Positions 35,301 to 44,900 of a DNA stretch of 64,000 bases are shown in pieces (the first letter of the stretch is position 1; the number at the start of each line of letters is the position of its first letter). The position numbers and the translations under genes are program-made. The notes beneath the pieces were generated by a model. It did no database searches, had not been told where the DNA came from, and saw only the letters and a list, made by a program, of their open reading frames with translations. The stretch comes from Niebla homalea (lineage: Eukaryota > Ascomycota > Lecanoromycetes > Lecanorales > Ramalinaceae). Location of the stretch: NCBI GenBank assembly GCA_019925105.1, contig JAHGAU010000014.1, forward strand, positions 434,001 through 498,000. The letters are read 5' to 3'.

Positions 35301-36346
35301 AAAGCTCCCTCGGCAGCAGCATGGCACTTGGACATCTCGAATGGTGGTTGTTCCTTCAGCGGAGAATGAGGCGCCGAGGATTCAATGGCTTTAGTCATAA
35401 TAGTCTTGGCGATAAGGATGCATCGACGCTGGTTGCTGTGTCAAAAGCGCATGAGGTACTTTGTCAGCTACTCATGTTGAGCGATGTTTATTTCTCAGAA
35501 AGACCTGCACATGTGCAGTCCAAGAATCTTGAGATCTCGCTCTGGGATGAATTCCTAGCCTTGATCTCTAATGAGTCAATCACGGGGTATATTGACACGC
35601 CTGCCGAGGACGGTGTTACCATGCTTCAGCGCGCGACCGCTTACCTCAACATTGGCGTCATTCGGCACCTTCTTGAGGCAGGGGCGGATGCGAATGTACC
35701 GTTCTTAGCTACTAAAAGGGTCGGCGATGACGAAAATGACCTGATCGTTCCATTTTTACCGTTTCAGATTGCATGCTGGGTGTCACGGACGAGAGCCTCT
35801 CTGCTCGAACGCGGGATAATCGGAACCAAAAAACAGTCCGATGCAATTGCCACAAATCAAATCATTCTGGAACCGACCAGAAAACCTCACATTCTACGTC
35901 GTGTCACACACATCATATCTCATGCTGCTGGAACAGGGGCAAAGCGAATCAAAGGTCAAAAAGCCGGTCCGGCTTCCATCTCAGGGGCGAGGCTTGCTGA
36001 AATTATGAGGACTAGCTCACTCAACATTGCCCAAGAATTTTTACGCTGGCATAGATTACGGAATGACTGTCGATTCGAAGGGATCACCGAATTTCACCTT
36101 TGTGTTCATTCCGGGTACGTAAGCCGCGTTTCCATGCTTGTCCGCCAGAATGAGAAAATTGTGGATGCAAAGGCCTCATGGCCAGGCATGGAGGGGAAAT
36201 ACACCGGCTGGGAGTTGGCATATGTGCCATGGAAGGATGAATTGAGTACGTTCCCGTCCGTGTCCAGCTCTCGTAGGCTTTTTGGAATTGGACTGGCTCG
36301 CAAGAGGTTTAGGAAGTCTGAAGAAGGCCAGGAATACGGAAAATAA
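32315..36346 (+). CDS. Protein kinase fused to a large ankyrin-repeat region
   Basis: Three exons, 32315-33432, 33487-33580 and 33683-36346, one 1,291-aa protein. Introns are GTAGAT...TTATAG (phase 2) and GTAAGT...CTGCAG (phase 0). Without the first splice the kinase ends at a TAG, so it could be mistaken for two genes. Kinase domain at about 60-370: glycine loop VGSGGQAVV, Lys in AVIKRT, catalytic loop CHGDLKVQNVLV (HGD in place of HRD), DFGLS, and APEI. All residues needed for phosphotransfer are present. After a linker with TPR-like EALRWLKVAKSYR, ankyrin-like units appear near residues 576 (LDIAALLGDDEIMGRLL), 610 (ALHCSCIGGSLSTMELLLDY), 883 (VLHTAVVEGWTIAVRVLLEK) and 1049 (HLLEAGADANVP). 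No signal peptide or membrane helix. Function unknown; kinase-plus-repeat proteins in fungi are often lineage-specific. Confidence 0.85.
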
Positions 36347-36684
36347 TTCAGATATTAGGCCGAGCAGCTCTGGCTCTTTTCTATGAACAAAATTAGAGGG
36401 GAGCAGGATTGTCCCTGACTCTACTACCGCCAGGGCCTTAGCAATGAGAGGCTAAGCGTGGGCGTCGATCACTCTTCATGATCCTTTTGAATTCTTGCCT
36501 AGTCACCTCCATTGGCTTATCGCACGTTCAAAACTTTCCGTCTGCTATTGTGAACAACTCATTCTGCATGAATATCACGAAACACATGAATCGCTGGCAA
36601 GGAATGCCCCGAGAAGCGTGGTGTATCTGATTCCCTTCAGGATCAATGGGAGGCTCCTCTTATTGACCCTTAAGGCCAAAAAAC
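36347..36684. other. convergent intergenic spacer
   Basis: 338 bases between the convergent stops of the kinase-ankyrin gene and the DUF6594 gene; probably only 3' UTRs and termination sequence. Confidence 0.5.
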
Positions 36685-37713
36685 TTACGTTATCAGTGCC
36701 AGGGTGAGGTCATACTTGCTGACATTTGCCATCGAGATCACGATGAAAGATGTCCAGAAGGTGAAAATTCCGTAGATGATCGTGCGGCTGGCGTGGCTCG
36801 TCGCATTGTAAAGCAGTATAGTAGGAAAGACCAGCCAAAGCGGGATGAAGACGGCGAACAAGATCTTCACAATCCGGTCGAGGAAATTGGGGGGGAAGAC
36901 GAATATGTTGCGGTCGCGAGTATTCGCCTGGCAGATTTGAATTAGACATGGCATTGTTGCTGGGTCCTTTTTTCCCCCTTCTTTGTCAATACCCCTTGTC
37001 TCTAACTCACCTCTGGGTCAAGGAACTGCGTGTATTAAATATCAGCCAGAATACAGCACCAATGTTCTGGTAACATGGTGTGTTGGGCTCACATGCCTCG
37101 CAACATTAGGAAATGCTTTCATCGTGATATCCACGAGCGTCTCCAGGCCGGCCCTGTCGGTGTCCTTGGCCGTGAGAGCAATGTAGTCATGATCACAGGT
37201 GGAGTTCATGTAGCAACCACTTTCCGACCGCACCAGCGGCTTGTTGCCCAGGTACCAATTTTTTACGTTTTGCTTCTGCGTCTTGTGGGCTTCTGGCAGT
37301 CGCAGCATGGCATGGCAGTTCTGCACACATTTGTCGTACTCTTGAAGTTTGGCCGTGACTTGCCGAAGCAACTCCCGTCTCTCTGGGTTCCCATCTTGAC
37401 GTCGGCTACTCAGTCCCAGCCGGATCGGCTCGGCGTTATCGCACCGATCGAGTCGTTCCTGGAGCTCTGCCAGCTCGTCTTGTTGCTCCAACAAACTTCT
37501 CATGTGTAGATAATCAAACCTCTTGAAAACGGTGAAGTCTCGATCCAGAGCGAGAAAAGCGGCGAGCCGGGGGTAGCCTTGGGGGTAGTCCTCCAACACT
37601 GAGATGTTAGCGGTCAATGACCACAACTGTAGGATGCGCCTTGCTTTGGAGGACGGAAGACATTTGCAAACCCTACATTTCTGTCCAGTCACACTCCTGT
37701 GTGGATACGCCAT
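36685..37713 (-). CDS. DUF6594-type protein with two C-terminal membrane helices
   Basis: Four exons, 37713-37677, 37598-37093, 37025-37011 and 36927-36685, 266 aa. Intron 1 (GTAGGG...CTAACATCTCAG) joins MAYPHRSVTGQK to LLEDYPQGYPRLAAF. Exon 3 is 15 nt (FLDPE) between GTGAGC...ACGCAG and GTGAGT...CTGCCAG. The family pattern is clear: YPRLAAFLALDRDFTVFKRF, LHMRSLLEQQDELAELQERL (amphipathic helices), then two membrane helices (IVKILFAVFIPLWLVFPTIL and IIYGIFTFWTSFIVISM). DUF6594 proteins are widespread and often expanded in Pezizomycotina; no biochemical role is known to me. A helical soluble region plus a terminal membrane hairpin could act at a membrane, which is inference. Divergent to the small gene at 37984. 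Confidence 0.85.
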
Positions 37714-37983
37714 CTTAGATTACTGCGTGAGAATGCGGACGAAGGAAGGTCAGATGCCTTATGTCCTGCCTCCTGCTCCGCCACCACCACCCTGGCTTGC
37801 CTGGTTGTTTCAAGGCGTCGCTGCAGCTAGACGTGGGGCTTTCTGCTGCAGGCAAGCATACAGGCAACCAACTTGATGATCTCCAGTCGCTCTACACTTT
37901 GACCACTTGCTGAGCTTCTTCGTCGACCAAACTGAGGTTACATTTCCACACCAAAGTTCAGTGCTCATCATTTCCCCACGACC
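37714..37983. promoter_or_regulatory. divergent promoter region, DUF6594 gene / small gene
   Basis: 270 bases between two opposing start codons, so both promoters must overlap here, which makes co-expression of this pair likely. Confidence 0.5.
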
Positions 37984-38454
37984 ATGTCTCTCGAGAACAA
38001 GGACCAGCCTCAAAAGACCGCTTGGATGACGAATGCAAATGCTGCGCCGAACCAATATCCGGTGAGTTTCCTTGCCAAACTTGAAATCCAAGGGGTTGCA
38101 GCTTGACAAAAGTGGGCTTCGATCAGGAAGACGAAGACGAAATCCCAGAGAAGGACCGGAAAGGGCATGTCGACGCGTACAAAAAAACGGCTGAGGTTGG
38201 TCTTATGTGTCCAAATCCCGCGTTCTGAATAACACTTTGGCCACGTGTTTTTTCTGACTGAAAGTCCGGCCCCCCAGTTCCCGTTTGAAAAGGACGAGGT
38301 TGTGTGGATTATGAAGCCGGAGTATTTGGCACCCCTGGGCGAGTTCCGCATCACCAAAGCCCATCCCAATGATATATTTGAGCTTGTCCGCTGCTCCGAT
38401 AATACTCCGCACTCCGAGTTGGTTGAGGGTAAGCATCTCCGTCGGAACGTATAA
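37984..38454 (+). CDS. small protein of 107 aa, function unknown
   Basis: Three exons, 37984-38061, 38127-38195 and 38278-38454. Introns GTGAGT...GATCAG and GTTGGT...CCCCAG are both phase 0. The N terminus MSLENKDQPQKTAWMTNANA leads to an acidic and Lys-rich linker (EDEDEIPEKDRKGHVDAYKK). A compact C-terminal region follows (FPFEKDEVVWIMKPEYLAPL, GEFRITKAH, FELVRCSDNTPHSELVEGKHLR), whose pattern of a short beta-rich motif with VVWIM and FELVRC recalls Tudor/SH3-like small barrels found in fungal hypothetical proteins. This is pattern impression only. The second donor GTTGGT is weak. Lies between two accessory-looking genes and shares a promoter with the DUF6594 gene. Confidence 0.6.
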
Positions 38455-38704
38455 GAAAGAGAGCAAGGAGCAACCCCATGTTTGATGAATAGAAGTAGTC
38501 GAATCCTAAACTTTGTCTGCGATCAAAGTCAAATAGATGACTTCTATCTCTATAAGTTATAGCGGCTGAGCGTCTTTACATATCTCACGACCCCACTTGA
38601 TGTCGAATGTCTTTCATGTCGCTTGAACATTTGAGGAAAAGATTGGGAAAAGAGAGACTGCCACTGAACGTCCATTGCACTCGGTTGCCAAACCCCCGAT
38701 TTGT

Positions 38705-41044
38705 TTACGAACAGCATGCTCTGAGGGGCTCTAGCACCCTCTGCCTCATCATCTTTTGGACCTGCCATTCTTCTAGGTCACTCCACCGTCGCTTTTCGAG
38801 GCAGAAGCGAATGGCTGATGCGAACTGCGATCCCGCCGCATGTGTGGCCTTATCCAAGATGCTTCCCAATAGCAGCGCCCGTAGATCTTCGGGGTCTCTG
38901 ATGTTTTCAAAGTCCTCTACCCTGTGGCCCATTTTTTTCAGCAGCCTCCAGCATCCCACTTCCAGCAGCAGAATGCCCTGAAGCATCGTCAGCTCATTCG
39001 GCTTAAAGAAAACGTGAATCAATACTCAAAAGTGAACAGAAAAAGCTTACCAATGCGTAGATATCGTGATGACTCTGGAATGTGGCGGCCTGGCCCCATC
39101 TGTCCGGATGCCTATAGATGTTGTTGGCAGGCGTGAAGTCGACTGTATTACGTGTCTCTGCCGCGGAAGGTCGAGAACAGTCAAAACCTATGAGATAAGG
39201 GCAATTTAGTTTCCACGCGGCAGACGAACCTCCGCGACCCATCTCAGGATCTTGACCGAAACAGAGAATGTTTTTGCTCTTGATTGCCTTGTGGTACCAC
39301 CCGATAGAGTGGAGATTCAGTAGGGCCTCACAGAGTGCGTAAGCTGTATGCATTCGAATTTCGAGAGGGACCGTTTTGAGTTCGGAAAACAAGTCCGACA
39401 GGGAAGAAAAGGGATGACTTCCTGTCTCCTCTGGTCTTTCGTAGACAAGCCCGTACCTAATTCCGTGAAGCGACTCCCGTAGGAAGCCAACTCCTTGCAT
39501 TGAGTGGAACGCTCTACTTTTTACTTCAGCATGGAGAGCCGAAATTCTCCTCACTTGTCGCAAAATGGATGTCTCCGAGTTGCGATTGGTGTCCTCGTAA
39601 TAGAAATACTCCACAAGCACACGTTTGCCATCCTTCGACCCCGTCCGAAAACGCTGACCTGCCCGAGGTGGGTCTGTACTATCAAAGGCGATTCCGGTTT
39701 CGTTATCAGGCATGTCCTCGGCGATGAGCGTCAAACGCATGTTGATGCGATTTCTCAGGTCTTGGTTGAGAAGCTCTCCCGCTCCCAAAGCCTGCAAGGA
39801 GCTCGTGTTAAGGCGCGGAAGTGAGTCCTCAATGAAGACCACCAAATCTTGTGATCTCTGCTTGATTGTCTTGATGACCTGCATTGCTTCAACATCGGTC
39901 AAATGAGTGGAAGTCGGGCTCGACATTGCACTCCGTAGATGCGTGAGGAGAGTGAGTCCCTCTGCTTGACCTTGCTCAGAGAGATAAGACAGGAGCTGGC
40001 CATCAGCTTGTGAGTCGACATCGAGGAGCTGATTACAGAGTCGGCCGGTGTTGGTGGCTTCAGTCAAGGCTTGGTCTGCATATTGGATGTCCTCTATCGG
40101 CGTGGGTGAGTCTCTTGTCATCCATCGAATTAATGATGAGGAAACTTCAGAGTTGAGCGGTTCAGAAAGTGACAATCTGAGTTGCAATGAGGCCGCAGGA
40201 CTCGCTCCTCTCAGTTGGGCATGCGGATCCCTTGGATCACGCAGCTTACAAAGCTTAATGGGTCCGGCTGAATGATCACCAGCGAGGGAAATGTGGAAAG
40301 GCTGTCTTAAGAGACCTGCTTCTGTTGCTGACAAGTGTTTGGCAAGGCCCCCAAGAGTCACAACCCCGTCACTTTGAATCATTTTCCCCATCGCTCTAGT
40401 CAACGCTTGAGTGAAAGTTGGCATATTGCTTGTACTACTGACTGTCCACTGACTTTTATCCGTTGCCGCCAGCAGCTCGATTGTTTGAGCAGAGATTGGT
40501 CTTGCAGCTTGGCCAGCATAGCAACAGTCAAGAATAATGGCGACGTCGCAGGATGCGTTGAACAGATTTGGTTGAATCCGGGACCAATCCAAGGTCGGCC
40601 CTCCAGCGTTGTTTCTGTGAAAAGCGAATGCAAGTTTGTATTAGTCTGCGCTCACATGCATGGAAGAAGCCAAAGGGAAGCTTACGCTGCCCAAGTGCAG
40701 GGACTCCTTCTCTGCCCTTTTGTCGGTCCCCCATGGCCGCCATAGTAGATGACGAGGAGGTTGTCAGGTGCTCCGAAAGCATCAAGAAACGCGGCGATCT
40801 GTAAATTAAGCGACGTCTGTGAGCTTTTCGAAGGAATCTGATACAAGCTGGTTGTGTAGTTGAAAGATTCCTTAAAGAGCGTCTGCAACTGCTTGATCTC
40901 CGTTGCACCGTGCGTGTCATCCTCTTTCCAGGATATCAGCAGGACGTTGACGGCCGCATACCGCTGGTGCCTAATATGACGATACTCCGCTAACTCCGTC
41001 CAAATTCTTTGAGCATAATTACCTTCTGATTGCTCTGAAGGCAT
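38705..41044 (-). CDS. Caspase-like protease fused to a kinase-like (probable pseudokinase) domain
   Basis: Three exons, 41044-40686, 40614-39051 and 38977-38705, 731 aa. Introns GTAAGC...TTTCACAG (phase 2) and GTAAGC...GCTTCAG (phase 0). Residues about 25-230 form a peptidase C14 caspase-like domain: VNVLLISWKEDD, catalytic His in LLVIYYGGHGG (about residue 101), catalytic Cys in VAIILDCCYAGQAA (about 148). The first intron falls between them. The middle (about 230-400) is helical. The C-terminal domain, about 400-731, resembles the kinase-like fold attached to HeLo and prion-associated fungal proteins (GLVYERPEE, AYALCEALLNLHSIGWYHKA, IKSKNILCFG, DIYALGILLLEVGCWRLL). HRD is replaced by YHKAIKSKN and DFG by GFDCSR, so it is probably catalytically dead. 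A regulated-cell-death role is inference from this architecture. Confidence 0.85.
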
Positions 41045-41101
41045 TTACAGGCAAGTAAAAGGGGATTTAATCACCTGTGTAACGGGTTACTGCCGTAGAT
41101 G

Positions 41102-41335
41102 TTAAGCGCTGCGATAAAGGAAAACAAAATTGTCTATTTCTGCGTGAAACCCCTGACGCAGCGAGCAGATTTTGGCCAGTAGGAGCTTCGCCAACACAGC
41201 AGAATCTCTGGGCCCCACCCAGCTTCTAAGAAAATCAATCCCAGCCCCGCCAACAGTATTGCTGTACAAGAAATGAGCAGCTATAGCCGGGTACGAGGCA
41301 GACAAATCGGATTGAGTACGGCAATAGATATGCAT
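41102..41335 (-). CDS. possible short ORF or missed 5' exon upstream of the caspase-like gene
   Basis: A 77-codon ATG-initiated frame ending 57 bases before the caspase-like start, same strand. Composition is protein-like (SDLSASYPAIAAHFLYSN, VLAKLLLAKICSLR), but no family is recognised and I found no convincing donor/acceptor pair joining it to the caspase exon. It may be a remnant, an upstream ORF, or chance. Confidence 0.25.
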   Translation of the reverse strand: MHIYCRTQSDLSASYPAIAAHFLYSNTVGGAGIDFLRSWVGPRDSAVLAKLLLAKICSLRQGFHAEIDNFVFLYRSA

Positions 41336-41715
41336 TGACTCAATTCCAGAAGATGGAGCGCAGAGGATCTCACTCCAAAGTTCTGAAATGGTGTGAGAGT
41401 ATACTGATTGAGTTCGACCATGCTTCTATGAGCTCAGTCAAGAAGAGGGTGATCTTATTCGTCCCAATATATACCCTTGTCACCATCTTTTTCAAGATAG
41501 CCTAAATATGTAGTCCGATATCACCTCTTCAAGTCGCCTTCCAATATCATTCCCTCCTCGATAGTAAAAGTACGAAGCGTCCAGCGTCAATAAACCAACA
41601 AGTCTAAGCTCATTACTGGATGTTCTCATAAACGTCATGATCATACATGGCTAGCGCCGCTGCGAATCTCATATCTCGTCGGTGATCCCCATACCCAGAT
41701 GGGTATGGTGTATAC

Positions 41716-41730
41716 ATATATATATATATT
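41716..41730. repeat. TA microsatellite
   Basis: Short run of TA dinucleotides downstream of the methyltransferase-like gene stop (which reads leftwards). Confidence 0.75.
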
Positions 41731-41968
41731 TGTGTTTCATGGGTGTGTGTATAATAATGGTGGGGAGCGATCAGTCAATGATCCTAGTGTGGCTTGCGCC
41801 TTTGCTTGTCTTGCCTGTATGCCTTGATAGTAGATCAATGGGAAAACGTCAAAACAGAATGCCTCGCTTGCTAAAATTGCTGGACGAAACAGAGATGGTA
41901 TTGGTGTGTGGTGATTGGAATAGGGAGTAGAGATTGTCCCGTCGAGTAGTGACCGCGATCAGAATGAA

Positions 41969-44900
41969 TCAAAAAGACCGGGTCCGCCGCCTGTGCACCG
42001 GCTTCTGCGCATAGCACAGCAACAATCTGAATCCAGTCTCTCGAGCTTCGCATTCCGCCAGTAGAGCTTTATCGTTCCAGATGCTGCCTCGAAGCCCGGT
42101 TTCATAGCAGCTGGAAAACCACCAGCGGCCGACTTTGGCGAGGTTCTTCGCGATGTCGCCACTAGCTCTTTCACCTCTGGGTTTGACGGGTAAACGTTTG
42201 CCAGACGCTGAATCGAATGACTCGGCTCGCGAGCTGTTCACATGGCCAGCCACAGGGACAACGGGTTCCACAAGCTGTATGTTGTCAAACGCCTTCTTGC
42301 CCAGCATCTTTTGGATATTGTCGCTCAACGGCTTAAGTGACACGTCTCGATTGGCCACTTGCTTGCGCTCCTTGAGAGCGCGGAGAGCGCGGCGGGTCAG
42401 ACTGCCCATGTTGATCATGTCAATGTCGAGCATGCTCATCTCGAGGAAGCCACCAGGTCGCAGCACACGTTTGAATTCGGAAATAGTGTTGTAGTATGCG
42501 GCATCGCTTGTTGCAACTGGGAAGCGAAAGACTGCGGCGGCGAAGAATTCCTGGGGGAACGGGAACGTGCTGCCCAGGCTCATATACTGAATGTGTTTGT
42601 GATTGTCGGGCGGTTTGGGCACTCCCGCAAGTTGAATGGCTGGTGCATCTTTTCGTGGCTTCGGGCTGAGATTGTAAATTGTTGCTGTCGGGTAATGTTC
42701 TGCACAGTAGAAAGACCAGTCGTCGTCGCCCAAGCCATCAAGAACCAAGATCCTGCCTTTGGAGTTCGATTGCACTTCGCCATGAGCAGGGCTGAATAGG
42801 ACGTGATCAAACGATAGCCACGTACATGTAAGAAGTGCATCGCGGCGAAGGTATATTTGAGAAAGGCGCTCAGCTGGGGTCAATTGTGTAGCTGCCGAGG
42901 ATGGCTGTAACCCTTGGGCTTCATGACCGGCCAGCGAGTCAGCCTCAGATTCAATGGAGCTTGTGCTATAGCGGCTAGTGGTTGACTGGCTGCGACGCTT
43001 TGACACAGTACTGTCTCGATCGGCATATCCAGCTAGGAGATCGGAGATAGTCCCAGGAGTCGGCGGAACTTCCAGGAGTTTCGATTTCTTAGGAGGATTT
43101 GGCAAATCCCTATTAGGTGCAGCAGCAGCTGGTGGGTACGTCGCTGCATGGAATCTCTCTGGGCTGCTAGCTTTGGAACCGGTTACAGAAGAGTTCTTCC
43201 TGATATGCAGTGGTGCAGGTTGCAGACGTGCCTTTCCTTTGCCCTCTTCCAAAGGTCTGCCATCACTACTCGGTGCGGGTCCGGGAGACTCGGAAGTTTC
43301 AACAGTGACAGTGTCCAGATACTCGTAGTATTCATTCCAAACCTCATCTTCACTAGGAGCTGTGCCTGGCTCAGGCACAACAGCTGTTGTTGCAGCAGCC
43401 GCATAGCTCAGAATGCCGGAGCTACTCGAACCAGATACATCCGAGCCAATGCTGGGCGGAAATGCCATGAATTCGTCTCTGCGACTGCCCGGGTTTGACA
43501 TTTGACTTGTCCTCATAGGTGCACTAGCTGGCTTGGCAGAGTCTTGGATGTTCCAAGGTTGCTGAGGAATTGATTCGGTTTGGATACCTAGCGCGGGTTT
43601 CTCTGGCCCAACATGATAACCATGCGAGGAGATGGCAGGAGCAGAGCTAGTCACATCTTCCTGTCGCGGAATGTAGGGACGTGGCCGGGAGAAGGATTGA
43701 GGTGGCGGTCGGTGAAGCCTGTCGCGCTTGGAAACAACTCTTGGTATTCGCCCGACTTGCTGCAATCGTGGCTTTCGAGGCTCCGAGGATGAAAGTGCAT
43801 CTGATGGCTGAGTGGATACGGAGGTTGGCTGTGTCAGTACGGAAGATAGTTGTGTCATTCCATAAGAAGGTGATACAGGCCGCTGGCTTGGGTAAGATCG
43901 AATTGGTGGCTTTGAAAATTCAGACATCGTTGTTGGAGGCGATGGTAAGAGCATAGAGTATTTACGGGACTGCTTGTTGGGACTGGGGTCCCGGCTTCTA
44001 GATACAGAGAAGCTTCCAGATCGGTTCACTTGCGAATTGCTTCGTGCAAGTTGACTCATGGAGCCCAAATCCGTGCTTTCATGTTCGCTGTTGTCCATCA
44101 AAGCGTAGAATGGAACTTGGCGCGGCTCTTGGGTCACTCTGACATTCGACATCGCAGCCCTCATGGTACCGTGGTCATCATCTGACCTAGGTGCCGCAGG
44201 CAATGCGGGCTTAGGCGACGCTTGAGTCCGCTGAAAGAAGTTCCATTTCCGTGGAGACTTCATCGTTTTGGGCGTTTTCTTCGACTTCAGCCAGTTACCC
44301 TCATGGCCTTCAGATATATCGTCAGTAACAGGTACGGTACTGTCTCGTGTGCATGGCTGGGATCGAGAGGTATCCCTGCTCGTCATGGGTGATGGAGCAG
44401 TCGCCTCGGTATTGATGGGCGCAGGTATCCTGACTGGCTCAGCATCCTGGAAGTTCTGAGATCGATGAAGAGAGCGGCGGGTTGCTAGTGATGGCGCGCC
44501 GCTTGGTTGGTAGGGTCGGCCCACCGTGGCCTTCACTGGATCATCCTGTCGTTGTGGCAATCTTCTGTTGATGTGATGAAGTTTATGAGTCGGTTCCTGC
44601 AAGCTGTTCTGGGAGTCGGATGGCAGTGGTCGAACAGGATGGCTAACTTGCGTGCTGTGCTCGAATCCACTGACAGAGCTTTGAGGGCCCCTTGATGCGT
44701 ATGGATCTGAGCCCGCTTCATAGTCTCGGCCCCCCCCAGTAATGGCTTTGGGTGCAAGACGGTCGCGATAGAACTCATCCAATTCCGGGCCATCACGACT
44801 GGTCAGGCTATCCTTGCGACTGCTCGGTGTACGCCCAATGCTAGTCGAGCTTGTAGATCTACCGCGGCTCGCACTCGTGGTAGAGCCCGACCTACCCCTT

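Larger units (their letters stand above)
41045..41968. other. intergenic, caspase-like gene to methyltransferase-like gene
   Basis: About 920 bases. It carries a possible 77-codon minus-strand frame at 41102-41335 and a TA microsatellite near 41716-41730. It would include the caspase-gene promoter and the neighbour's 3' UTR. Confidence 0.5.

Noticed and set aside
30844..41044. possibility that the island is a secondary-metabolite cluster
   Set aside because: No polyketide synthase, peptide synthetase, terpene cyclase, P450 or pathway transporter is present; the nearby 2OG oxygenase alone is not enough.
38705..41044. possibility that the caspase gene is a full NLR
   Set aside because: No NB-ARC or NACHT nucleotide-binding motif (no Walker A) and no repeat array were found in its 731 residues.
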